64,000 nucleotides of DNA, taken from Candidatus Enterocloster excrementipullorum. GTDB lineage: Bacteria; Bacillota; Clostridia; Lachnospirales; Lachnospiraceae. The notes below the pieces were generated by a model that saw nothing but the letters and a program-made list of their open reading frames with translations, had not been told where the DNA came from and did no database searches. The stretch is taken from contig DWWT01000047.1 of the NCBI GenBank assembly GCA_019119575.1, positions 1-64,000 of the forward strand. Direction: 5' to 3'. Made by a program: the position numbers and the translations under genes. Below, piece by piece: positions 44,622-52,374 of the stretch. The stretch's first letter is position 1, and each line of letters opens with the position of its first letter.

Positions 44622-45695
44622 ATGAAGAGTAAAGCAAAGCAGAAAATATTTGTAAATAATATGATCACCTACGGGATGGTGATTGCGGCCTATATTATCA
44701 TGCAGGTTCTGGTTGCGGCGGGACAGGTTTCCAGCTTGCTGCAGGGACTTTTGGTTCCCTTTTGCATTTACGTGATCATGGCTGTGTCTTTAAATCTCAC
44801 GGTAGGTATCCTGGGTGAGCTGAGCCTGGGCCATGCGGGCTTTATGTGCGTGGGAGCCTTTGCCGGGGCCCTGTTTTCCAAGTGCGTCAAGGGAACCATG
44901 GATCCCACCCTGGCGATGGTGATTGCCCTTGTGATCGGCGCCCTTGTGGCGGCTGCCTTTGGAATCCTCATCGGCATCCCTGTGCTCCGCCTGCGCGGCG
45001 ACTATCTGGCGATAGTGACACTGGCCTTCGGCGAGATTATCAAGAACCTGATCAACGCGGTCTACCTGGGCAGAGATTCCGCGGGCTTCCATTTTTCTCT
45101 GAAAGATTCCCTGTCCCTCAATCTTGCGGAGGATGGAGAGGTGCTGATCAAAGGGGCCCAGGGAATCACGGGGACACCCCAGGAGGCCACATTTACAATT
45201 GGGATTATATTGGTTCTCCTCACACTTTTCATTGTTATGAACCTGACCAATTCAAGAACCGGGCGGGCCATCATGGCGATCCGGGACAACCGGATTGCCG
45301 CGGAGTCCATCGGCATCAATATTACCAAGTACAAGCTGCTGGCCTTTTCTGTCTCCGCGGGACTGGCCGGAATCGCAGGCGTGCTCTACGCTCACAATCT
45401 GACTACCCTGACGGCCACGCCTAAGAACTTTGGCTACAATATGTCCATCATGATTCTGGTATACGTGGTGCTCGGAGGAATCGGAAGCATCCGCGGCTCT
45501 GTGATCGCTACAGTTATCTTGTACCTGCTTCCGGAACTTTTGCGCGGCCTGAACAATTACCGCATGCTGATGTATGCCATCGTGCTGATTCTGGCTATGC
45601 TATTTAACTCTGCGCCTCAGTTTGTCGCAATACGGGAGCGTATATTCGAGGGATTTATGCGGAAGATAAAGAAACCGGCAAAGGAGGCGGCTTGA
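44622..45695 (+). CDS. livM: branched-chain amino acid ABC permease LivM
   Basis: The second permease, 357 residues. A family-typical block SLNLTVGILGELSLGHAGFM lies near residues 52-71, RGDYLAIVTLAFGEIIKN near 125-142, and the coupling loop AIRDNRIAAESIGINITKYK near 218-237. The N-terminus has two extra helices as usual for LivM. Its stop is one base before livG, showing tight coupling within the operon. Confidence 0.95.
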   Translation: MKSKAKQKIFVNNMITYGMVIAAYIIMQVLVAAGQVSSLLQGLLVPFCIYVIMAVSLNLTVGILGELSLGHAGFMCVGAFAGALFSKCVKGTMDPTLAMVIALVIGALVAAAFGILIGIPVLRLRGDYLAIVTLAFGEIIKNLINAVYLGRDSAGFHFSLKDSLSLNLAEDGEVLIKGAQGITGTPQEATFTIGIILVLLTLFIVMNLTNSRTGRAIMAIRDNRIAAESIGINITKYKLLAFSVSAGLAGIAGVLYAHNLTTLTATPKNFGYNMSIMILVYVVLGGIGSIRGSVIATVILYLLPELLRGLNNYRMLMYAIVLILAMLFNSAPQFVAIRERIFEGFMRKIKKPAKEAA

Positions 45696-45696
45696 C

Positions 45697-46455
45697 ATGG
45701 CATTGTTGGAAGTAAAAAATTTAAGTATCTCCTTTGGCGGTCTGAAGGCGGTGGACGATTTCAGCGTGTCCATCGAAAAAGGGCAGCTCTACGGCCTGAT
45801 CGGCCCCAACGGCGCGGGAAAGACCACGGTGTTCAATCTTCTTACCGGTGTCTATAAGCCGGACAAGGGAAGCATTGTGCTGGACGGAAAGAATATTACG
45901 GGCAGGAAGACGACGGAGATCAACCAGGACGGGATTGCCAGGACATTCCAGAACATCCGTCTGTTTAAAGAACTTTCCGTTCTGGACAACGTAAAGGCGG
46001 GCCTTCACAATCATTATAAATATTCCACAGTTGCGGGCATTTTCCGCCTCCCCAATTATTATAAGGTGGAGAAGCAGATGGACGAGGAAGCCATGAAGCT
46101 CCTTGAGGTTTTTGGACTGGACGGGGAATGTGATTTTAAGGCATCCAACCTTCCCTACGGCAAGCAGAGAAAGCTGGAGATTGCCAGGGCCCTGGCCACA
46201 AAGCCCAAACTTCTTCTGTTAGACGAACCGGCGGCCGGCATGAACCCCAACGAGACGGCGGAGCTCATGGAGACAATCTGGTTTGTGCGGGATACATTTG
46301 ATATGACCATTCTCTTGATTGAACACGATATGAAGCTGGTGAGCGGCATCTGTGAGCAGCTCACGGTGCTGAATTTCGGGCAGGTGCTGTGCCAGGGTGA
46401 GACCAGCCAGGTGCTGAGCAATCCCGAGGTGGTCAAGGCATATCTTGGCGAATAG
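45697..46455 (+). CDS. livG: branched-chain amino acid ABC ATPase LivG
   Basis: A 252-residue ATPase. Walker A GPNGAGKT (near residues 36-43), FQNIRLFKELSVLDNVKAG, a signature degenerate to LPYGKQRKLEIARAL as usual in LivG, Walker B LLLLDEPAAGMNPNE, and the switch His in IEHDMKLV. It starts two bases after the livM stop and is followed by livF after 14 bases. Confidence 0.95.
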   Translation: MALLEVKNLSISFGGLKAVDDFSVSIEKGQLYGLIGPNGAGKTTVFNLLTGVYKPDKGSIVLDGKNITGRKTTEINQDGIARTFQNIRLFKELSVLDNVKAGLHNHYKYSTVAGIFRLPNYYKVEKQMDEEAMKLLEVFGLDGECDFKASNLPYGKQRKLEIARALATKPKLLLLDEPAAGMNPNETAELMETIWFVRDTFDMTILLIEHDMKLVSGICEQLTVLNFGQVLCQGETSQVLSNPEVVKAYLGE

Positions 46456-46469
46456 GAGGAGAGGAAGCG

Positions 46470-47180
46470 ATGGCGATGCTGGAAGTCAGAAACCTGGAGG
46501 TCTACTATGGCGTAATCCAGGCGTTAAAGGGAATCTCCTTCGATGTGGAGCAGGGTGAGATTGTGGCGCTGATCGGTGCGAACGGCGCCGGAAAGACGAC
46601 GACGCTGCACACGATTACGGGCCTTCTGAGCGCGAAGGCCGGGACGATTTCCTATCAGGGAACGGATATTACACGGGTACCGGGATACAAGCTGGTAAAG
46701 ATGGGCATTGCCCATGTGCCGGAAGGCCGCCGGGTTTTTTCCAATCTTACGGTGCTTCAGAATCTGAAAATGGGCGCATACACCCGCTCGGACAAGGGGG
46801 AGATTGAGGAGACGCTGAAGCTGGTTTACCGCCGGTTCCCCCGTTTGGAGGAAAGAAAAAATCAGCCTGCCGGCACGCTCTCCGGCGGAGAGCAGCAGAT
46901 GCTGGCCATGGGCCGGGCGCTCATGAGCCATCCGAAGATGATTGTTATGGATGAGCCGTCCATGGGCCTTTCCCCCATCTATGTGAATGAGATTTTTGAT
47001 ATTATTCAGAGCATCAACAAAGATGGAACTACGGTGCTCCTGGTGGAGCAGAATGCGAAAAAAGCCCTCTCAATTGCGGACAAGGCGTATGTTCTCGAGA
47101 CCGGGACCATCGCTCTCAGCGGGGACGCGAAAGAGCTGATGAACAACGACCGGGTGAAGAAGGCGTACTTAAGCGAATAA
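46470..47180 (+). CDS. livF: branched-chain amino acid ABC ATPase LivF
   Basis: A 236-residue ATPase with Walker A GANGAGKTTTLHTITG (near residues 37-52), HVPEGRRVFSNLTVLQNL, signature LSGGEQQMLAMGRAL, Walker B MIVMDEPSMGLSP and LVEQNAKKAL. It forms a heterodimer with LivG. Last gene of livKHMGF; the hairpin at 47209-47243 may end the transcript before spoIVA. Confidence 0.96.
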   Translation: MAMLEVRNLEVYYGVIQALKGISFDVEQGEIVALIGANGAGKTTTLHTITGLLSAKAGTISYQGTDITRVPGYKLVKMGIAHVPEGRRVFSNLTVLQNLKMGAYTRSDKGEIEETLKLVYRRFPRLEERKNQPAGTLSGGEQQMLAMGRALMSHPKMIVMDEPSMGLSPIYVNEIFDIIQSINKDGTTVLLVEQNAKKALSIADKAYVLETGTIALSGDAKELMNNDRVKKAYLSE

Positions 47181-47204
47181 AGGGCGATAGAGTCGTCATA
47201 CCGC
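47175..47204 (+). promoter_or_regulatory. possible sigma-E promoter of spoIVA
   Basis: GAATAAA (47175-47181), a 15-base gap and CATACCGC (47197-47204) resemble the mother-cell sigma-E pattern, which drives spoIVA in B. subtilis. The -10 match is only partial. Confidence 0.3.
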
Positions 47205-47208
47205 GCTG

Positions 47209-47250
47209 CCCCCTTGCATATATTATAAAAACGTGCAAGGGGGTATTTTT
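47209..47250 (+). terminator. hairpin ending the liv operon and covering the spoIVA ribosome site
   Basis: CCCCCTTGCA (47209-47218) pairs perfectly with TGCAAGGGGG (47234-47243), followed by TATTTTT. The right arm includes the AAGGGGG ribosome site of spoIVA, whose ATG is at 47251. The same element can thus end the liv transcript and shut translation of any read-through spoIVA message. Confidence 0.65.
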
Positions 47251-48726
47251 ATGGACAATTTTAATGTATACAAGGATATCCAGGCCCGCACCGGCGGGGA
47301 AATCTATATCGGCGTCGTGGGGCCGGTCCGCACAGGAAAATCCACCTTCATCAAGCGCTTCATGGAACTTCTTGTTCTCCCGGCCATGGAGGATGAGAAC
47401 CTGCGCAGCGTCAGCCGGGATGAGCTTCCTCAGAGCGCGGCCGGAAAGACAATCATGACCACGGAGCCCAAATTCATCCCCAAGGAGGCGGCCCAGATCA
47501 GCCTGGCGGATGGGATTGAGGCCAGAGTGAGGCTCATTGACTGCGTGGGATTTATGGTGGAAGGGGCCTCCGGCCATGTGGAGAACGGGGAGGAGCGTCT
47601 GGTAAAGACACCGTGGTTTGACTATGAAATCCCATTTACCCAGGCGGCGGAGATCGGCACCAGAAAGGTGATCGGAGGGCACTCCACCATCGGCATTGTG
47701 GTGACAACGGACGGGTCCATCGGGGAGATCAAGCGTTCCGGATACATAGGGGCGGAAAAGCAGACGATTGATGAGCTGAAAAGCCTGGGTAAGCCCTTCA
47801 TTGTCCTGCTCAATTCCGTGAAACCTTACTCCGATGATACGGTGCGTCTGGCCAGGGAGATGTCGGACAGCTACGGGGTCTCTGTCCTTCCGGTCAACTG
47901 TGAGCAGCTGAAAAAGGATGATATTTTCCATATATTGGAACGCGTGCTGAAGGAATTCCCTGTGACGGAGCTGGATTTTTACATTCCCAAATGGCTTGAA
48001 ATCCTTCCCGCATCCCACTGGCTGAAAGCGCAGGTGATCCAGACAGCGGCCGGACTGATTCAGAAGGTGGATCACATGAAGGATGTGGCCTCCCAACTGG
48101 AAGGCCTGGACGGGGGACCGATCCGCTCCATTTCCGTCCGATCCATGCGCATGTCGGATGGAAGCGTGGAGCTTCAGGTGGAGATGGACGAGAGCTATTA
48201 TTATCAGATTCTGAGCGATTACGTGGGCCTTCCCATAGAGGGAGAGTACCAGCTTATGCAGACGCTGGGAAGCCTGGCGCGGATGCAGAAGGAGTATGAG
48301 AAGGTGAAAAACGCCCTGGCCCAGGTCCGGCTGAAGGGATACGGGGTGGTGACGCCGGAGCGCTCGGAGATTATGCTGGATGAGCCGCAGATGATACGCC
48401 ACGGAAATAAATACGGCGTGAAGATGAAGGCGGAGGCGCCGTCCATTAATCTGATCAAGGCCCACATTGAGACGGAGATTGCTCCTATTGTGGGAAATGA
48501 GCAGCAGGCGCAGGATCTGATCGCCTACATTAAGGAAAATGCCAAAGAAGGGGATGACGGGGTGTGGAGGACAAATATTTTTGGAAAATCCATCGAACAG
48601 ATCGTGGAGGACGGCATCCAGGCAAAAATATCCCAGATGACCGAGGACTGCCAGATGAAGCTTCAGGATACGCTCCAAAAGATTATCAATGACAGCAGCG
48701 GCGGGATGATCTGCATTATCATTTAG
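47251..48726 (+). CDS. spoIVA: stage IV sporulation protein A
   Basis: Morphogenetic ATPase that polymerises on the forespore surface as the base of the spore coat. The 491-residue protein starts MDNFNVYKDIQARTGGEIYI, has Walker A GPVRTGKS (residues 24-31), and ends with the conserved IICIII-like tail needed for membrane docking with SpoVM. Length matches B. subtilis SpoIVA (492). The ATG at 47251 is chosen over a longer frame from 47233 on homology and on the AAGGGGG site. Its presence shows that the organism can form spores. Confidence 0.97.
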   Translation: MDNFNVYKDIQARTGGEIYIGVVGPVRTGKSTFIKRFMELLVLPAMEDENLRSVSRDELPQSAAGKTIMTTEPKFIPKEAAQISLADGIEARVRLIDCVGFMVEGASGHVENGEERLVKTPWFDYEIPFTQAAEIGTRKVIGGHSTIGIVVTTDGSIGEIKRSGYIGAEKQTIDELKSLGKPFIVLLNSVKPYSDDTVRLAREMSDSYGVSVLPVNCEQLKKDDIFHILERVLKEFPVTELDFYIPKWLEILPASHWLKAQVIQTAAGLIQKVDHMKDVASQLEGLDGGPIRSISVRSMRMSDGSVELQVEMDESYYYQILSDYVGLPIEGEYQLMQTLGSLARMQKEYEKVKNALAQVRLKGYGVVTPERSEIMLDEPQMIRHGNKYGVKMKAEAPSINLIKAHIETEIAPIVGNEQQAQDLIAYIKENAKEGDDGVWRTNIFGKSIEQIVEDGIQAKISQMTEDCQMKLQDTLQKIINDSSGGMICIII

Positions 48727-48753
48727 CGGCAGTTTCATTCGGCACATTCCCAA

Positions 48754-48783
48754 TTGCATTCTCTGCCCGAAATGTGATATACT
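48754..48783 (+). promoter_or_regulatory. promoter of the beta-CASP hydrolase gene
   Basis: TTGCAT (48754-48759), 18 bases, TATACT (48778-48783), about 50 bases before the ATG. Confidence 0.55.
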
Positions 48784-48832
48784 AAAGACAAAATTGACAG
48801 AAAATTTTATCGTTTCAGAGGGGAGAATGCAG

Positions 48833-50434
48833 ATGAAACTTACATTTATCGGGGCGGATCATCAGGTGACGGGAAGCTGTCATTTCCTGGAAGTGGGGGA
48901 GATGAAGGTGCTCATTGACTGCGGCATGGAACAGGGAAATATCCAGTATAAAAACGCGGAACTTCCCGTACCGTACAGTGACATCGACTATGTCTTTCTG
49001 ACCCATGCCCACATTGACCACGCGGGCATGCTGCCGTGGATCTATGCGCGGGGATTTCGCGGAAGGGTGATCGCCACCTACGCCACAGTGGATCTGTGCG
49101 GGATTATGCTGCGTGACAGTGCCCACATCCAGGAGATGGAGGCCGAATGGAAGAACCGCAAGGCCCGGAGGGCTGGGCGGGAACAGGTGGAGGCATTATA
49201 CACGACCCAGGATGCGGAGAATGTGCTGGAGCATTTTGAGGGGGTGGCCTATGGCCAGATGTTTAAGCTGAACAGCAATCTGACCCTCCGCTTTACGGAC
49301 GTAGGGCATCTTTTGGGCTCGGCTTCCATTGAGATTTGGGCCACCGAGGATGGGCAGACGCGCAAGATTGTCTTTTCCGGGGACATTGGGAATAAAAATA
49401 AGCCCTTGATACGAGATCCCCAGTATATCAGCCAGGGGGACTACGTGGTGATGGAATCCACATACGGAGACCGGTATCACAAGAAGGGAGAGGACCACAT
49501 CGGACGGCTGGCGGGAATTATCCAGGAGACCCTGGACCGGCAGGGAAATGTGGTCATTCCCGCGTTTGCCGTGGGCAGGACCCAGGAGCTGCTCTACATG
49601 ATCCGTCACATAAAGGAGGCGGGACTTGTAAAGGGGCACGGGGATTTCCCCGTGTATGTGGACAGTCCGCTGGCGGTAGAGGCAACCCATGTCTTTAAGG
49701 AAAATATGCTGGAATGCTACGATGAGGAGACAAAGGCCCTGGTGGAGCGGGGGATCAACCCCATTGATTTTCCGGGACTTACCCTGTCCATCAGCAGTGA
49801 GGAATCAAAGAACATCAATTTTGACATGACGCCCAAGGTGATTATCTCTGCCGCCGGGATGTGCGATGCGGGCCGTGTCCGCCATCATTTAAAGCACAAT
49901 CTCTGGAGACAGGAGTGTACCGTAGTTTTCGCCGGATACCAGGCGGAGGGAACGCTGGGCCGTCTTCTCCAGGACGGGGCGGAGACGGTGAAAATATTCG
50001 GCGAGGAAATCAACGTCCGGGCCCATATTGAGACCATGGACGGCATCAGCGGCCATGCGGACCGGGACGGCCTGATCGCCTGGATCTCATCTTTTGAGGA
50101 ACCGCCGCGATATGTATTTGTGGTTCACGGAAGCGAGAGCTCCTGCGTTGCATTTACAGATGCGCTGACGGCCCAAATGGGGCTGCAGGCAAGGGCGCCT
50201 TTCTCCGGCTCGCAATTTGATCTGCTGAAGGGCTGCTGGATCAAGGAGACGGAGGGCGTTCCCGTTGATAAGGAGACGGCCGGAAGACGGAAAGTTACGG
50301 GCGTGTACACCCGCCTGGTGGATGCGGGGCAGATGCTCATGGATGTTATCAAGAGAAATGAAGGAGGGGCCAACCGGGATCTCACGAAATTTACGGAGCA
50401 GATTCTGGCCCTCTGTGAAAAATGGAACCGATAA
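48833..50434 (+). CDS. MBL-fold beta-CASP exonuclease-like protein
   Basis: A 533-residue metallo-beta-lactamase protein of the CPSF/Ysh1-like bacterial group. Zinc motif HAHIDH is at residues 58-63. Later metal-site segments ([22 protein letters not shown]) and the beta-CASP domain with the C-terminal RNA-specificity motif ([13 protein letters not shown], then VHGSESS) are intact. These proteins act as RNA endo- or exonucleases. I prefer the ATG at 48833 (GAGGGGAG eight bases upstream); 48827 is possible. rnhA follows after 26 bases. Confidence 0.92.
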   Translation: MKLTFIGADHQVTGSCHFLEVGEMKVLIDCGMEQGNIQYKNAELPVPYSDIDYVFLTHAHIDHAGMLPWIYARGFRGRVIATYATVDLCGIMLRDSAHIQEMEAEWKNRKARRAGREQVEALYTTQDAENVLEHFEGVAYGQMFKLNSNLTLRFTDVGHLLGSASIEIWATEDGQTRKIVFSGDIGNKNKPLIRDPQYISQGDYVVMESTYGDRYHKKGEDHIGRLAGIIQETLDRQGNVVIPAFAVGRTQELLYMIRHIKEAGLVKGHGDFPVYVDSPLAVEATHVFKENMLECYDEETKALVERGINPIDFPGLTLSISSEESKNINFDMTPKVIISAAGMCDAGRVRHHLKHNLWRQECTVVFAGYQAEGTLGRLLQDGAETVKIFGEEINVRAHIETMDGISGHADRDGLIAWISSFEEPPRYVFVVHGSESSCVAFTDALTAQMGLQARAPFSGSQFDLLKGCWIKETEGVPVDKETAGRRKVTGVYTRLVDAGQMLMDVIKRNEGGANRDLTKFTEQILALCEKWNR

Positions 50435-50460
50435 AAACAAACAGACAGGAAGGCTTGCAT

Positions 50461-50946
50461 ATGACAAAAGTACAGATCTATACAGATGGCTCTGCAAGAG
50501 GAAATCCGGACGGGCCAGGGGGCTACGGGGTGGTGCTGCACTATACGGACCGGGAAGGACGGCTGCATGAGAAGACGCTTTCCGCGGGATATGTGCGGAC
50601 GACCAACAACCGGATGGAACTCATGGCTGCGATTGCGGGGCTGGAGGTGTTAAACCGGCCCTGCCAGGTTTCTCTCTACTCGGATTCCCGGTATCTCACG
50701 GATGCGTTCAATAAGGGCTGGATTGATAACTGGGTGGCCAAGGGCTGGAACCGGGGCAAAAGCGGGCCGGTAAAGAACATTGATCTGTGGAAGCGGCTTC
50801 TGCAGGCGAAAAAACCCCATCAGGTGGAGTTTATCTGGGTCAAGGGACATGCAGGCCATCCGGAAAATGAGCGCTGTGACAAGCTGGCAACTTCAGCGGC
50901 AGACGGTACGGACCTGCTGGTGGACGAGGGGCTGGAGGACGTTTGA
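50461..50946 (+). CDS. rnhA: ribonuclease HI
   Basis: Cleaves the RNA strand of RNA-DNA hybrids. The 161-residue protein begins [19 protein letters not shown] (catalytic Asp7), has Glu in [14 protein letters not shown], Asp in LYSDSRYL and the final Asp/His region [17 protein letters not shown]. The length is that of a classical RNase HI without an extra hybrid-binding domain. The ATG at 50461 follows AGGAAGG. Likely cotranscribed with the beta-CASP gene. Confidence 0.96.
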   Translation: MTKVQIYTDGSARGNPDGPGGYGVVLHYTDREGRLHEKTLSAGYVRTTNNRMELMAAIAGLEVLNRPCQVSLYSDSRYLTDAFNKGWIDNWVAKGWNRGKSGPVKNIDLWKRLLQAKKPHQVEFIWVKGHAGHPENERCDKLATSAADGTDLLVDEGLEDV

Positions 50947-51018
50947 GCCTTCTTGCCTCCTGCGGCATGGCAGTTTCTTACATATCTCTTACGATGTATT
51001 ACTCCTTTTATCTTCATA

Positions 51019-51047
51019 TTCACTGTCCGGTTTTTTTGTGCTAAGAT
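51019..51047 (+). promoter_or_regulatory. promoter of the LprI-like gene
   Basis: TTCACT (51019-51024), 17 bases, TAAGAT (51042-51047). A fair but not strong match. Confidence 0.45.
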
Positions 51048-51091
51048 ACCTGTAACGGACGAAGTATAGAACAGGACAGGGATGAGAACGG

Positions 51092-52021
51092 ATGAGGGAT
51101 AAAAGGATATGGATTGTGATCGCCTGTATTTTGGTGATTGGATCCGGACTGACAAAATATACCCACTCCTTTGTGAGCAGGAGTGGGGGAAGCGCCGGTG
51201 GGGAGGCGGCTGTCTCCATGGCAGCGGCCGGTGAATACCCGGCGGCTTTGGCGGACAGTTCCCCCGCGGCATCCGCGCTGGAGCAGGAGGCTGCGGCACA
51301 GGCCGGCGGAGGACAGGGGCCGGGCCTGCAATCCCGAATGGCGCCGGGACCGGGGGAAGCTTCGGATCAGGCGGCCGCCGGGGAAGCCGGGACGATGGCT
51401 TCCGTGCAGGAGACCGCTGCGGCGGCAGATGGGGAGGCCGTGCCGGAAGCCGCGGCATTTGGAGCGGCTCCTGCAACGGCATCGCCGAAGACGGCCGGAG
51501 GCGACAGCGCTTCTGAGTCCCCGGATGATGCGGGGACGGAGGGCACCGCTGCAGACATAGCTGCGGATGCGGCGTCCGCTCCGGAGGAAACGACGGCCGC
51601 CGACGAGCCAATTTCTCCCCTTGTGGGAGCCAGGCCTGCGGAGCGAAGCAGCGGATCAGGGACGGATTACCGGCAGCGGCTTGAGGATTTGGATGCGCAG
51701 ATTGAGCGGATACAGAAGGAAGAGCAGGAGTCCAATGTGTACTCCATTATAACCTCTGCGGAGTCAGAACTTAAAATGTGGGAGAGCGAGCTGAATACGA
51801 TTTACACGGCCCTGCTGGCAGCCCTTTCCCAGGAGGATGCGGCCGGCCTGGCCCAGGAGCAGCAGGAATGGATGCAGAACCGGGAGGCCAAGGCAGCGGA
51901 GAGCTCGGGAAAGGGAGGTTCCATGGAGAGCCTGGGATATGCGGCCGCTCTAGTGAGCATTACCCGGGATCGGGCCTATGAACTGGTGGAGCGCTATGAG
52001 GATACGGTGAGCGCCTCATAA
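51092..52021 (+). CDS. membrane-anchored Ala-rich protein with LprI-like (DUF1311) domain
   Basis: A 309-residue protein. A short basic N-terminus and one helix (about residues 6-22) anchor it outside the cell. Residues 30-185 are a low-complexity Ala/Gly/Glu/Pro/Ser segment without structure, probably a wall-spanning tether. The last 120 residues, from DYRQRLEDLDAQIERIQKEE, resemble the helical DUF1311/LprI domain: ESELNTIYTALLAALSQED, then an EQQEWMQNREAK motif. LprI inhibits lysozyme in mycobacteria; the same role here is only a suggestion. Confidence 0.75.
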   Translation: MRDKRIWIVIACILVIGSGLTKYTHSFVSRSGGSAGGEAAVSMAAAGEYPAALADSSPAASALEQEAAAQAGGGQGPGLQSRMAPGPGEASDQAAAGEAGTMASVQETAAAADGEAVPEAAAFGAAPATASPKTAGGDSASESPDDAGTEGTAADIAADAASAPEETTAADEPISPLVGARPAERSSGSGTDYRQRLEDLDAQIERIQKEEQESNVYSIITSAESELKMWESELNTIYTALLAALSQEDAAGLAQEQQEWMQNREAKAAESSGKGGSMESLGYAAALVSITRDRAYELVERYEDTVSAS

Positions 52022-52242
52022 AAGCGGAGGGCGCTGTCAAGATCCTCCTGGTTTGGACGTCCCTTTGCGATGCCGCCCACCAGCTTAAAAAGGCCGAAGG
52101 TGTCAAAGCCGAGGCAGCCGAAGGTGCCGGCGATATGGGCGGATTTTGCCCGCACTGCCGCATCAATCAGGGGGATTTTGCGTTTGACAGCAATCGCGTC
52201 AAGCACTTTTTTTGTATTTCCATGGTGCATGAAAGAGGAAGG
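51994..52242 (-). pseudogene. flavodoxin family relic with internal deletion
   Basis: Leftward, SSFMHHGNTKKVLDAIA (start of a flavodoxin, with the FMN phosphate loop) runs directly into the flavodoxin C-terminus GTFGCLGFDTFG, then KLVGGIAKGRPNQEDLDSA. The middle 80 or so residues are gone. No ribosome site or start with the usual N-terminal beta-strand is present. Its end overlaps the last 28 bases of the convergent LprI-like gene. It fills most of the 350-base gap before alaS. Confidence 0.65.
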
Positions 52243-52302
52243 AAATCCTTCGGACAGCGGGCAAACAGGGGGAAAAACAGGCGGTAAGCTTTGAACACAC
52301 AC

Positions 52303-52331
52303 TTGATAAATATATGGCAATATGGTAAAAT
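52303..52331 (+). promoter_or_regulatory. promoter of alaS
   Basis: TTGATA (52303-52308), 17 bases, TAAAAT (52326-52331). The leader to the start is only about 40 bases, so no T-box can fit. Confidence 0.7.
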
Positions 52332-52374
52332 GACGGTTATGATTTATTGATGATAAGAGATGGAGGAAGATAAA

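Noticed and set aside
47116..48759. Leftward open frame of 547 codons opposite spoIVA
   Set aside because: Shadow of spoIVA; no start context and no domain.
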